Source: Acholeplasmataceae bacterium
Lineage (GTDB): Bacteria; Bacillota_I; Bacilli_A; Izemoplasmatales; Hujiaoplasmataceae
Length of the DNA: 23,442 nt
Reading direction: 5' to 3'
Assembly (NCBI GenBank): GCA_012515085.1
Contig: JAAYZB010000157.1
Location: 1 to 23,442 of the forward strand
Below are positions 15,101-23,173 of the stretch, piece after piece. How positions within the stretch are numbered: position 1 is the stretch's first letter; every line of letters begins with the position of its first letter. Below the pieces are notes generated by a model. It did not search any database and had not been told where the DNA came from. It saw only the letters and a list, made by a program, of their open reading frames with translations. The position numbers and the translations under genes were made by a program.

Positions 15101-16207
15101 ATGACAGTCGATAGCAAATTAATTGAAATGTCCAGACGGTATGGCTCCGATCCCGATATGGTGCTCGCTGGTGGCGGCAATACGAGCTATAAAACCAAGG
15201 AATATCTCACGGTAAAAGCAAGTGGATACCCGCTCAGCACCATTGATGATTCGGGTTTTGTAATGTTAGACCGAGGCCGTTTAAAACTCATGTGGCATAA
15301 AACCTACGCGGATGAAGAAAATGAACGAGAAACTCAAGTCTTGACTGATTTAATGGCTTCCAGACGCTTTGGTGAAGTCAATCGGCCATCGGTTGAAAGC
15401 CAACTTCATGACTTGTTTCCCTATCAATACGTGCTTCATGTTCACCCCGCCAAAGTCAACGGTTTAACGTGTTCGATTGAGGGGGAGAACTGGACAAATT
15501 CCCGATTAGCTCAACAAGCCGTCTGGGTCGAAGCGACCAAACCTGGCTATATTCTGGCAATGACTTGTCAAAAAATATCTCAAGAACACCAGAAAACAAC
15601 GGGTCAGTTTCCGAAAATAATGATTTTAGAAAATCACGGTATCTTTTTTTCTGCAGACACTGTCGATGAAATCGACCAACTAGTGGCACTTGTATTTGAC
15701 ACCATCCAAGAAGATTTACATACGGCCCCCGATTTTACCAAGGAACCTTTTGACGAACCGCTGGTCAATCAAGCTCATCAAATCTTGGATAAAGTATTCC
15801 CGGAAAATGCTATTTTCTTCGACCGATTTCATTCGTTGGTGGAATTAGTGGCAGATGAACGGAGTGTCCAACCCATCATGAAGCCTTTTACCCCGGATCA
15901 CATTGTTTATTGTCGCCATGAACCGCTTTTTTGCACTTCCCAAACACTGCAAGCTACCCTCGAAGCCTATCGAGAGAAAAATGCGGTGCTCCCCCGTATC
16001 ATCTTAATTCAACATTTAGGGATGTTTTCTGCCGCAGAAACAGCTGCATCAGCAAAGGTAGCGCGCGACTTATTCCTTGACCAAATCAAAATCGCCTATT
16101 ACGCACGGAGTTTTGGTGGCATCAAACCCATGAAATCGGAACACATTGAATTTATTCGCAATTGGGAAGTGGAACACTATCGGGCAAAAATGGAGTCCAA
16201 ATCATGA
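15101..16207 (+). CDS. Class II aldolase/adducin-family protein (RhaD/rhamnulose-1-phosphate aldolase-like)
   Basis: Zinc-dependent class II aldolase, 368 aa, expected to split a ketose phosphate into dihydroxyacetone phosphate and an aldehyde, or a related retro-aldol. Visible motifs: 'LAGGGNTSYKT' (22-32, phosphate loop), Glu99 in 'SVESQLHDLFPY' (candidate catalytic acid), 'VLHVHPAKVNG' with metal ligands His113 and His115, and 'MILENHGIFF' with third ligand His179. Residues 215-368 form an extra C-terminal alpha/beta region ending in 'RSFGGIKPM'. The layout matches the aldolase half of the long RhaD-type aldolase/dehydrogenase fusions, whose SDR half is here a separate gene two positions downstream. 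First gene of the operon; its stop overlaps the next start. The exact substrate is unknown. Confidence 0.88.
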   Translation: MTVDSKLIEMSRRYGSDPDMVLAGGGNTSYKTKEYLTVKASGYPLSTIDDSGFVMLDRGRLKLMWHKTYADEENERETQVLTDLMASRRFGEVNRPSVESQLHDLFPYQYVLHVHPAKVNGLTCSIEGENWTNSRLAQQAVWVEATKPGYILAMTCQKISQEHQKTTGQFPKIMILENHGIFFSADTVDEIDQLVALVFDTIQEDLHTAPDFTKEPFDEPLVNQAHQILDKVFPENAIFFDRFHSLVELVADERSVQPIMKPFTPDHIVYCRHEPLFCTSQTLQATLEAYREKNAVLPRIILIQHLGMFSAAETAASAKVARDLFLDQIKIAYYARSFGGIKPMKSEHIEFIRNWEVEHYRAKMESKS

Positions 16208-17469
16208 TCGATCTTATCGCTTTGAATCATCCCGACAAACACAAGCGACTCCAAGCATTACGTGATTTGCTTCAACAAGAAAAAGCTCAGAATGACTTCC
16301 CGATTCAGAGGCCTATGGATGCCAACAACCATATACACACCACTTATTCTTTTTCACCCTATTCGCCATCCTATGCCGCTTACAAAGCTTATCGATCCGG
16401 ATTAACAATCGCCGGAATCATCGATCATGATACCCTATCGGGCGTACATGAGTTCCACGAAGCCTGTCAAATTCTTAATATTGCTTCAACGGGAGGCGTG
16501 GAAATGCGGGTCAAATTTGACCACGGATTTGGTACGATCAATAATCCCGATCAACCCAATTGTATGTACATGATTGCTCACGGTGTTCCCCTGTCTCAAG
16601 TAGAATCGTTCAATTCTTATTTGGCCACATACCGGAAAAAACGTGAACTCAGAAACCGGGAAATGGTCCATCGATTGAATCGATTATGGCAATCACAAGA
16701 CATCTCATTGGATTATGATGGTGACGTTCGGATGCGATCGAAAGCATCTGAAGGCGGATCGGTCACCGAACGTCATCTGCTCTATGCCCTTGCGGTGAAA
16801 CTCGAAGAACGCTTTGGTCGCACGGAAGAGTTGATCCAAATCGTCGAATCCATATTTTCGGTGCGCGCATCGGAAAAACAACGCATCTGGTTGAAGGATT
16901 CGAATAACCGCATCTTCTTATATGATCTCTTGGGGTTAATCAAAACAAACACCGCCACATTTTTTATCCCCGCTTCCGATGAAATGCCCGACGCCAAGGA
17001 GTTCGTTCAAACAGCCAAACGCTTTTCTGCCATTCCGGCGTATGCTTATTTGGGCGATGTTGATGTGTCGGTCACTCAAGATAAGCGGGCTCAACATTTT
17101 GAAGATCGTTATCTCGATCAACTTGTGCCAGCATTGAAAGCTATCGGCATTCCAGCAATCGCCTATATGCCGACCCGAAATACCCCGATGCAACTGAGAC
17201 GCCTGCAACAATTATGTCGCCAATATGATTTGTTGGAAATTTCCGGTGAGGATATCAATTCTCCCCGGCAAGGGTTCCATTGCGAGGCCTATACCAACTC
17301 GGATTACCACCATCTGATCAACTCGGCTTGGTCATTGGTTGGCCATGAAATCAGCCTTGAGAATGATCTAGAAGCCGGAATGTTCGGAACAGTTTTCCAA
17401 CATCTGTCGTTAAATGAACGAATTACACTTTTTTCTAAAATTGGACAAAATACAAGGAGGAAATTATGA
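16204..17469 (+). CDS. PHP-domain protein (putative metal-dependent phosphoesterase)
   Basis: 421-aa protein with the polymerase-and-histidinol-phosphatase metal site. I start it at the ATG overlapping the aldolase stop (ATGA, 16204), preceded by GGAG; a longer in-frame start at 16162 lies inside the aldolase. Candidate metal ligands: His43 and His45 in 'NNHIHTTYSFSPYSP', Asp74/His75/Asp76 in 'GIIDHDTLSG', Glu100 in 'TGGVEM', His126 in 'MIAHGV', and later 'AYLGDVDVS' and 'EISGEDINSPRQGF'. A helical insert occupies about 135-245. It lies between the aldolase and the SDR with overlaps on both sides, so it should serve the same pathway, perhaps by hydrolysing a phosphate or a phosphorylated lactone. 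That role is inference; the domain is clear. Confidence 0.83.
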   Translation: MIDLIALNHPDKHKRLQALRDLLQQEKAQNDFPIQRPMDANNHIHTTYSFSPYSPSYAAYKAYRSGLTIAGIIDHDTLSGVHEFHEACQILNIASTGGVEMRVKFDHGFGTINNPDQPNCMYMIAHGVPLSQVESFNSYLATYRKKRELRNREMVHRLNRLWQSQDISLDYDGDVRMRSKASEGGSVTERHLLYALAVKLEERFGRTEELIQIVESIFSVRASEKQRIWLKDSNNRIFLYDLLGLIKTNTATFFIPASDEMPDAKEFVQTAKRFSAIPAYAYLGDVDVSVTQDKRAQHFEDRYLDQLVPALKAIGIPAIAYMPTRNTPMQLRRLQQLCRQYDLLEISGEDINSPRQGFHCEAYTNSDYHHLINSAWSLVGHEISLENDLEAGMFGTVFQHLSLNERITLFSKIGQNTRRKL

Positions 17470-18248
17470 TGACATCGATCAACTTACAAGGAAAGATCGC
17501 CGTTGTGACCGGCGTCTCTCAAGGGCTAGGCGAAGCACTCGCCAAACGTCTTGTTCAAGAAGGCTGCCAAGTCATCGCCTGTGACATCAATGAAGAAGGT
17601 GTCAAAAACGTCTGTAAGGACCTTCACGGCATTGAGCCCTACGCCTTAGATATCACCGACTATTCGCAATGTGAAAAAGTCGCTCGAGAAGTTAAAAACA
17701 AATATGGCCACATTGATATTCTTGTGGCGAATGCGGGCATCTTGTTGAGTGGGGATATTCAGTCATTATCTTCACAAATGTTTCAAAAAGTCGTCAACGT
17801 CAATCTGGTCGGTTATTTCAACACCGTCAAAGCGTTCGCGCCGATGATGTTACAACAAAAATCTGGATCCATCATTCAGATCAACAGCAAATCCGGTAAA
17901 GTCGGCTCCTATAAAAATGGTGCCTATGCGTCGAGTAAATTTGGGGGCATTGGGCTCACACAAAGCTTGGCTTTGGAATTTGCGGAAGCCAATGTCCGTG
18001 TCAACAGCATTTGCCCGGGAAATCTTCTAAATTCGCCGCTTTGGACGAATAGTTTATTCAAACAATATGCCAAAAATCAACATACTACCGAAGCAGCAAT
18101 CCGGGAAAAATATATCAATCAAGTACCCTTAAGAAGAAGTTGTGAATACGAAGACATCGAAAATATGATGGTATTCCTTGCCTCGGACTTATCGAGTTAC
18201 ATGACAGGCCAGGCAATCAATGTCACCGGTGGTCAAGTGATGCATTAA
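17466..18248 (+). CDS. SDR oxidoreductase, sorbitol-6-phosphate 2-dehydrogenase-like
   Basis: Short-chain dehydrogenase, 260 aa. The nucleotide site is 'VVTGVSQGLGEALAKRL' (TGxxxGxG), with 'CDI' at the end of strand 2 favouring NAD(H). 'NAG' follows 'DILVA', and the catalytic residues are Ser in 'IQINSKSGKVGS' and Tyr-x3-Lys in 'AYASSKFGG'. The stretch after it, 'CPGNLLNSPLW', 'YINQVPLRR' and C-terminal 'YMTGQAINVTGGQVMH', closely resembles SrlD (D-glucitol-6-phosphate to fructose-6-phosphate), so a phosphorylated polyol substrate is likely. Start: AGGAGG is 5 nt before the first ATG; an adjacent second ATG (17469) is equally possible. It overlaps the PHP stop by 4 nt and ends the operon before a strong terminator. 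Confidence 0.92.
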   Translation: MMTSINLQGKIAVVTGVSQGLGEALAKRLVQEGCQVIACDINEEGVKNVCKDLHGIEPYALDITDYSQCEKVAREVKNKYGHIDILVANAGILLSGDIQSLSSQMFQKVVNVNLVGYFNTVKAFAPMMLQQKSGSIIQINSKSGKVGSYKNGAYASSKFGGIGLTQSLALEFAEANVRVNSICPGNLLNSPLWTNSLFKQYAKNQHTTEAAIREKYINQVPLRRSCEYEDIENMMVFLASDLSSYMTGQAINVTGGQVMH

Positions 18249-18292
18249 TTGCCTTCAAGCAGGCAAATCGAACTTTATTCAACGTTCTAATC

Positions 18293-18325
18293 AAAAAGAA
18301 AACGAGCTGATCGTTTTCTTTTTTT
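18293..18325. terminator. Bidirectional terminator between SDR and deoR-type gene
   Basis: AAAAAGAAAACGA (18293-18305), loop GCTGA, TCGTTTTCTTTTT (18311-18323): thirteen pairs with A-run and T-run on the two sides, so it can serve both convergent transcripts. A smaller stem TTGCCT/AGGCAA (18249-18266) lies just after the SDR stop. Confidence 0.88.
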
Positions 18326-18356
18326 CGAAAATTATTTTCGTTATATCAACATATTT

Positions 18357-19118
18357 TTATAGCGTCACTACTTGGCAATGATATTGTTCAAATAATCGGC
18401 AATAGGGTTCACTGGGTTTTTTCTCCGTAAACACCACATCCACTTTATCTAAGGAAAAAGACGTCGTCATTCGAGTTTTGCCAAACTTAGAGCTATCGCA
18501 GAGTAAATACACCTTTTTTGCATTGTCGATGATCTGTTCTTTAACCTTGGCTTGTTCGGTATTATCATCGGTAATATCTCCTTTTTCATTGATACCACTA
18601 CACGACAAGAGGGCCACATCCGCGTTCATACGCTCATAAAACTCCAGAACTGTCGCGCCCAAAATACTATTCGAGAAATTTTCAATTTTACCTCCGGCAA
18701 CATACACCGAAACATTATCGAGATTTGACAACATCAAGGCAGTACGAATGCCATGGGTGACAATCGTTAAATGGCGGAATCGCTGTAACATCGGTACAAT
18801 TGGCAACAACGTAGAACTACTGTCGAGGAAGATCGTCGACTGATCAATCAAGTGATTGGTGACAATCGCACAAATTGCTTTCTTCGCTGGGAGTTGAGAG
18901 GCTTCTCGCATCGCAAAGGCAGATTCTTGCGCACTATCTCTCGCCAGTAAAGCCCCGCCATGCGTTCGTCGGATCAAACCCAAATTGGCCATCTGGGCTA
19001 AGTCTCTCCGGATAGTCGCTTCACTCACATACATGCTTTTTGCCAACTCTTCCACACTCACCCGTTTTTTTCGACTTAACATCCCTAGAATATCGTCTTG
19101 TCTCTCGAGATTGATCAT
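18357..19118 (-). CDS. DeoR-family transcriptional regulator
   Basis: Sugar-phosphate-responsive repressor, 253 aa, the normal length. The winged helix-turn-helix is at about 6-57 ('RQDDILGMLSRKKRVSVEEL', 'MYVSEATIRRDLAQMANLGL', 'RRTHGGALL'). The C-terminal DeoRC sensor has 'TIFLDSSSTLLPIVPML', 'LTIVTHGIRTALMLS', 'VYVAGG', 'DVALLSCSGINEKGDITDDN' and 'VYLLCDSSKFGKT', the conserved phosphate-contacting and core segments. It faces the SorE-like operon divergently and follows the aldolase operon convergently, making it the likely local regulator of both. Ligand is probably a pathway sugar phosphate (inference). GGGGGG precedes the ATG. Confidence 0.95.
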   Translation of the reverse strand: MINLERQDDILGMLSRKKRVSVEELAKSMYVSEATIRRDLAQMANLGLIRRTHGGALLARDSAQESAFAMREASQLPAKKAICAIVTNHLIDQSTIFLDSSSTLLPIVPMLQRFRHLTIVTHGIRTALMLSNLDNVSVYVAGGKIENFSNSILGATVLEFYERMNADVALLSCSGINEKGDITDDNTEQAKVKEQIIDNAKKVYLLCDSSKFGKTRMTTSFSLDKVDVVFTEKKPSEPYCRLFEQYHCQVVTL

Positions 19119-19139
19119 GATTCCCCCCTATGATTATAA

Positions 19140-19157
19140 ATGCTCATTTATGCTCAT
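19140..19157. promoter_or_regulatory. Candidate DeoR operator (direct repeats)
   Basis: ATGCTCAT occurs at 19140-19147 and again at 19150-19157, a 10-bp direct-repeat spacing on the same DNA face. The pair lies immediately downstream of the regulator's -10 box, where binding would repress its own gene. A divergent target effect on the plus-strand operon is possible. Confidence 0.55.
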
Positions 19158-19186
19158 ATTATACATATTCGGTGATATTTTTTCAA
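19158..19186 (-). promoter_or_regulatory. Promoter of deoR-type gene
   Basis: Minus strand: -35 TTGAAA (19181-19186), 17 bp spacer, perfect -10 TATAAT (19158-19163). The opposite-strand promoter for the SorE-like operon is less clear; TATAGT (19220-19225) or TAAAAT (19225-19230) are candidate -10 boxes without a good -35. Confidence 0.82.
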
Positions 19187-19262
19187 TATGATGCGCAAAA
19201 CTATCAAAAGATAAGCATATATAGTAAAATAGAGATATCAATTCTTTTAAGGAGGAACTTCT

Positions 19263-20525
19263 GTGATTACTCAGGCTGTCCGTTTATATGGCGTTAATGA
19301 TTTACGACTCGAAACTTTCGAATTACCGCCGATTCAACCCGATGAAATCTTGGCAAAGGTCGTCTCCGACAGTATTTGCATGTCATCTTATAAAGCCGCA
19401 ACTCAAGGCGCCGCCCACAAACGCGTGCCGAATGATGTTGCGAATAATCCCGTGATTATCGGTCATGAATTTTGTTGCGAATTGGTGGAGGTCGGTTCTA
19501 AGTGGCAAGACCGTTATCATCCAAAAGAAAAATATTCCGTGCAACCCGCTTTGAATTACAAGGGAAGCTTAGATGCCCCCGGATATTCCTTCCAATACAT
19601 CGGTGGCGATGCGACCTATATCATCATCCCTCAGGAAGTGATGGAGATGAATTGTCTCTTGCCTTATCACGGTGAGGGGTATTTCCTTGGTTCGCTTGCT
19701 GAACCCTTCTCCTGCATCGCGGCTGCGTTTCATGAAAATTTCCATTCCGATTTGGAGCACCATCGTCATAATATGGATATCAAGAAGCACGGAGCGATGG
19801 CAATTTTGGCCGGAGTCGGTCCGATGGGACTGGCGGCCATTGAATATGCCATCCAGCGGGAACAAAAGCCCTCGCTTCTCGTTGTCACCGATATCGATCA
19901 AATGCGCTTAGATCGGGCACAAGAGTTGATTCCCGTCGAAAAAGCGGCCTCTTTTGGGGTTCGGTTAGTCTATCTTAACACCGCAACCGTTGCCGATCCG
20001 GTGAAAGCCATGCGCGATATCCATCAAGGCGAACTATACGACGATGTCTTTGTCTTTGCTCCAGTGGCATCCCTCGTCGAACAAGCCGATCAGCTTTTGG
20101 CACGTGGAGGTTGCTTGAATTTCTTTGCTGGCCCTTCCAATAGCGAGTTTTCTGCCAAACTCAATTTTTATAACATTCATTACGAGAGTCATCGTGTCAC
20201 CGGAACTTCTGGTGGCAACACCCAAGATATGCAAGAAGTCCTCGACATGTTTTCTATTAAAAAATTACGTCCAGAAATCATGATTTCCCACATCGGCGGC
20301 TTGGATAGCGTGATCGACACCACGTTGAATCTTCCTTCCATGAAAGGTGCGAAAAAGTTGGTATACACACATATTTCCCTACCGATGACACCCATCTCTG
20401 ATTTTCGCGAATTAGGAAAAACGGATCCAATGTTTCAAGTCCTTGCGGACATTTGCGATAAACACAAGGGTCTTTGGAGCGTGGAAGCAGAAACCTATCT
20501 GCTTCAGCACGCCAAGAAACTTTGA
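19263..20525 (+). CDS. Zinc-type alcohol dehydrogenase, L-sorbose-1-phosphate reductase (SorE)-like
   Basis: Medium-chain dehydrogenase, 420 aa, resembling SorE, which interconverts L-sorbose 1-phosphate and glucitol 6-phosphate. The start is a GTG, 5 nt after AAGGAGGAA. Catalytic-domain features: 'ETFELPPIQPDEILAKVVSD', Cys39 in 'SICMSSYKAATQG', His68-Glu69 in 'IIGHEFCCELVEVG', and 'GSLAEPFSCIAAAF'. The Rossmann part has 'AILAGVGPMGLAAIEYA' and 'LLVVTDIDQMRLDRA'; 'GGCLNFFAGPSNSEFSAKLN' and 'RVTGTSGGNTQDM' are SorE-like signatures. The four-cysteine structural zinc lobe is absent. It heads an operon with E2, E3 and E1, 11 nt from E2, which is unusual for a SorE relative and suggests its product feeds that complex. 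Precise substrate unproven. Confidence 0.88.
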   Translation: MITQAVRLYGVNDLRLETFELPPIQPDEILAKVVSDSICMSSYKAATQGAAHKRVPNDVANNPVIIGHEFCCELVEVGSKWQDRYHPKEKYSVQPALNYKGSLDAPGYSFQYIGGDATYIIIPQEVMEMNCLLPYHGEGYFLGSLAEPFSCIAAAFHENFHSDLEHHRHNMDIKKHGAMAILAGVGPMGLAAIEYAIQREQKPSLLVVTDIDQMRLDRAQELIPVEKAASFGVRLVYLNTATVADPVKAMRDIHQGELYDDVFVFAPVASLVEQADQLLARGGCLNFFAGPSNSEFSAKLNFYNIHYESHRVTGTSGGNTQDMQEVLDMFSIKKLRPEIMISHIGGLDSVIDTTLNLPSMKGAKKLVYTHISLPMTPISDFRELGKTDPMFQVLADICDKHKGLWSVEAETYLLQHAKKL

Positions 20526-20536
20526 AAGGAGATTTT

Positions 20537-21781
20537 ATGGCAAAAGCGATTTTAATGCCCAAACAGGGCAATACGGTTGAAAGTTGTTACTTAAGTGAAT
20601 GGCTTGTCAAAGAAGGCGATGAAATCACCGTCGGGACACCGCTCTTTGGGTATGAAACTGACAAAGCCACGTTTACCTATGAATCCGAGGAGGCGGGAAC
20701 CATTCTGAAATGTCTGGTTCAAGATGGCGATATCGTTCCGGTACTAACGGCAGTCTGTATCGTTGGAAAACCGGGTGAAGCGATCGACGATCTATTTCCG
20801 GATGCTTCTCTGGATCCTTCGACAGCGGCAGTTTCAGAAGAGACGGAGACTGTGACTTTAAGCGATGAAATAATCACTCCGACTGTTATTGAGAAAAATG
20901 GGTCAGGTGCCAGTCCCCGTGCCAAGCGCTTGGCTCGGCGTTTGGATCTGGATATTGCGGAGATCCCGGCAACCGGCCCCAACGGCCGCATTCTGGAAAA
21001 AGATGTTCAGGCGGCCTTTGCCAATCACCAGAGTCCACAACCGAAAAAATCTCAAGAAAACTCATCGCTTTATACAATCAAACCCTTATCCAATATTCGC
21101 CGCTTGATCGGCAAAACCATGACTGACAGTTTGGCAGGATCCGCGCAGTTGACTCACTCGCTCTCCTATGATGCAACCCAAGTGTTGGCTTTTCATCAAG
21201 CTCTAAAAAAGCAATCGATAGAAGGCGCTCTTCCTCGAATCACCTTGAATGATATCATGCTGTTTGCCGTATCTCGGGTTTTATTGAAACATCCAGAACT
21301 GAATGCACATTTCATCGATCAATCCATCTGCACCTTTCATCATGTCGAACTCGGCATCGCCACCGACACTCCCAGAGGTTTGATGGTTCCTACCTTGCGT
21401 CAAGCAGATACACTGTCTTTGGCGTCGATCGCCCTCAAATCGAAAGAATTAACATCGGAGGCGATCGCCGGAAATATTGATCCGGATTTACTGAAAAACG
21501 GATCCTTCACCATTTCAAATTTGGGATCGCTTGATATCGAACACTTCACTCCGATCATCAATCCTCCCCAAACCGGTATCCTCGGTGTCAATACGATCAT
21601 GACCCAGGTACGGATGGACAAAAACCAAGGGGTTGTCTTCTATCAAGCCATGGGACTGTCGCTGACCTATGATCATCGTGCCTTGGACGGAGCTCAAGCT
21701 TCCCGTTTCTTAAAGGATTTAAAACTCTATCTGGAAGCATTTCCCGATCAAATTGAACAAGACCCTGTCGGTCTGAAATAG
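20537..21781 (+). CDS. E2 component (lipoyl dihydrolipoamide acyltransferase) of 2-oxoacid/acetoin-type dehydrogenase complex
   Basis: 414-aa core acyltransferase. I start at the ATG at 20537, which follows AAAGGAGA; a longer start (20474) would lie inside the previous gene. Domains: one lipoyl domain (1-80) with lipoylation motif 'ETDKA' at Lys43; an acidic linker; a peripheral-subunit-binding domain at about 124-161 ('ASPRAKRLARRLDLDIAEIP', 'GRILEKDV'); and the catalytic domain (about 180-414) with His380-x3-Asp384 in 'YDHRALDGA'. Catalytic-domain sections 'TPRGLMVPTLRQADTLSLAS' and 'FTISNLGSLDIEHFTPIINP' are typical. The single lipoyl domain and the position next to polyol genes favour a specialised complex (acetoin or another 2-oxo substrate) rather than housekeeping pyruvate dehydrogenase; the acyl group is not determinable here. 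Confidence 0.94.
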   Translation: MAKAILMPKQGNTVESCYLSEWLVKEGDEITVGTPLFGYETDKATFTYESEEAGTILKCLVQDGDIVPVLTAVCIVGKPGEAIDDLFPDASLDPSTAAVSEETETVTLSDEIITPTVIEKNGSGASPRAKRLARRLDLDIAEIPATGPNGRILEKDVQAAFANHQSPQPKKSQENSSLYTIKPLSNIRRLIGKTMTDSLAGSAQLTHSLSYDATQVLAFHQALKKQSIEGALPRITLNDIMLFAVSRVLLKHPELNAHFIDQSICTFHHVELGIATDTPRGLMVPTLRQADTLSLASIALKSKELTSEAIAGNIDPDLLKNGSFTISNLGSLDIEHFTPIINPPQTGILGVNTIMTQVRMDKNQGVVFYQAMGLSLTYDHRALDGAQASRFLKDLKLYLEAFPDQIEQDPVGLK

Positions 21782-21793
21782 GAGGACCCAACA

Positions 21794-23164
21794 ATGGAAA
21801 TTTTTGATCTCATCGTCATCGGCGGTGGACCCGGTGGTTACCATGCGGCCGAGAGAGCTGCCCATTCGGGTTACCATACACTGGTAATTGAAAAAGAAAA
21901 ACTGGGCGGCGTTTGCCTGAACGAAGGTTGTATTCCCAGTAAGGCCTTTTTAAATAGCGCCAAGGTTTATGATCATGCCTTTAAAGGCGGAGCTTACGGT
22001 GTATCAACCGAGAATGTGGTTTTTGATCAAAAGCTTGTTCTCAAACGCAAAGACCGCGTGGTTAGGCGGTTGGTTGCCGGTGTGGCCCAACAATTAAAAC
22101 AACGTCAAGTAACCGTTGTGAAGGGTGTGGGCATCATTACAGGAAAATCCAAAGAAGGTTTCCAAGTACAAATAGACCAAACCGAGTATGTGGGGAAAAG
22201 ACTATTGATCGCAACCGGTTCTACTCCCATCATTCCCCCGATTGAAGGATTAAAAGAAGCCAATGCATCAGGCAATATTTTATCGAGCAGAGAAATCTTG
22301 GATCTTGACTCGATTCCAGCCAAGTTGACCATTGTCGGTGGGGGAATCATCGGCTTGGAAATGGCTGCTTATTTTCAAACCGTGGGAAGCCAGGTCACCG
22401 TCGTGGAAATGTTGCCAAAAATCGCGGGTAATACCGATTCGGATTTGACCGATGTATTGCAAAAATCTTTGGAAAAGAAAGGTGTCAACTTCTTTCTTTC
22501 AAGCAAAGTCACTCGAATCGACGCCCAACAACTCACCTATGTGAAAGCGGATCAAGAATACGTTCTTGTTCACGACAAGTTGTTGTTATCGATTGGCCGT
22601 CGGCCCGCAACCGATCATCTCGGTCTTGAAAATATCGGCGTTGAGATGGCGAAAAACAAAGCGATCATCACCGATCTTCAATCCCGGACCAATATCGCGA
22701 ATGTTTATGCCGTCGGTGATGTCAATGGTAAATCCATGCTCGCACATACCGCATACCGGGAAGCGGAAGTCGCCATCAATACGATGCTCGGGGAGAAGGA
22801 TTCGATCCATTATGACGCGATTCCCGCCGTCGTGTACACCACGCAGGAACTCGCAACTGTGGGGTTGACCGAAATTGAAGCAAAGGCAAAAGGCTTTGAG
22901 TATCAAGTGTTGAGCCTTCCCGTTGCTTACTCGGGAAGACATCTCGCAGAAACCGATGACGCCAATGGTCTCATCAAACTCATCGTCGACAAAAAAAGCA
23001 ACACGCTGTTAGGTGCCCATCTGGCCATGCAATACGCCAGTGAAATCATCTTGACGCTCTCAATGGCTGTTGATCTCAAATTAACGGTCAAAACGCTTTC
23101 TCGCCTTGTCTATCCCCATCCGACAGTTGGCGAATTGATCAAAGACACTTTACTCAGTCTCTAG
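21794..23164 (+). CDS. lpdA: E3 component, dihydrolipoamide dehydrogenase
   Basis: FAD- and NAD-dependent flavoprotein that reoxidises E2-bound lipoamide; 456 aa, normal length. FAD site 'VIGGGPGGYHAAERAA' (about 8-23); redox-active disulfide Cys41/Cys46 in 'GGVCLNEGCIPSK'; NAD site 'LTIVGGGIIGLEMA'; second FAD motif 'ANVYAVGDVNG'; C-terminal base His442 with Glu447 in 'YPHPTVGE'. It lies 12 nt after E2 with a GGAGG, and E1 starts 9 nt after its stop, so the complex is encoded as one unit in the order E2-E3-E1. Together with the lack of other pathway genes in between, this suggests an E3 dedicated to this complex rather than the cell's shared one. Confidence 0.95.
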   Translation: MEIFDLIVIGGGPGGYHAAERAAHSGYHTLVIEKEKLGGVCLNEGCIPSKAFLNSAKVYDHAFKGGAYGVSTENVVFDQKLVLKRKDRVVRRLVAGVAQQLKQRQVTVVKGVGIITGKSKEGFQVQIDQTEYVGKRLLIATGSTPIIPPIEGLKEANASGNILSSREILDLDSIPAKLTIVGGGIIGLEMAAYFQTVGSQVTVVEMLPKIAGNTDSDLTDVLQKSLEKKGVNFFLSSKVTRIDAQQLTYVKADQEYVLVHDKLLLSIGRRPATDHLGLENIGVEMAKNKAIITDLQSRTNIANVYAVGDVNGKSMLAHTAYREAEVAINTMLGEKDSIHYDAIPAVVYTTQELATVGLTEIEAKAKGFEYQVLSLPVAYSGRHLAETDDANGLIKLIVDKKSNTLLGAHLAMQYASEIILTLSMAVDLKLTVKTLSRLVYPHPTVGELIKDTLLSL

Positions 23165-23173
23165 GAGGAACTC

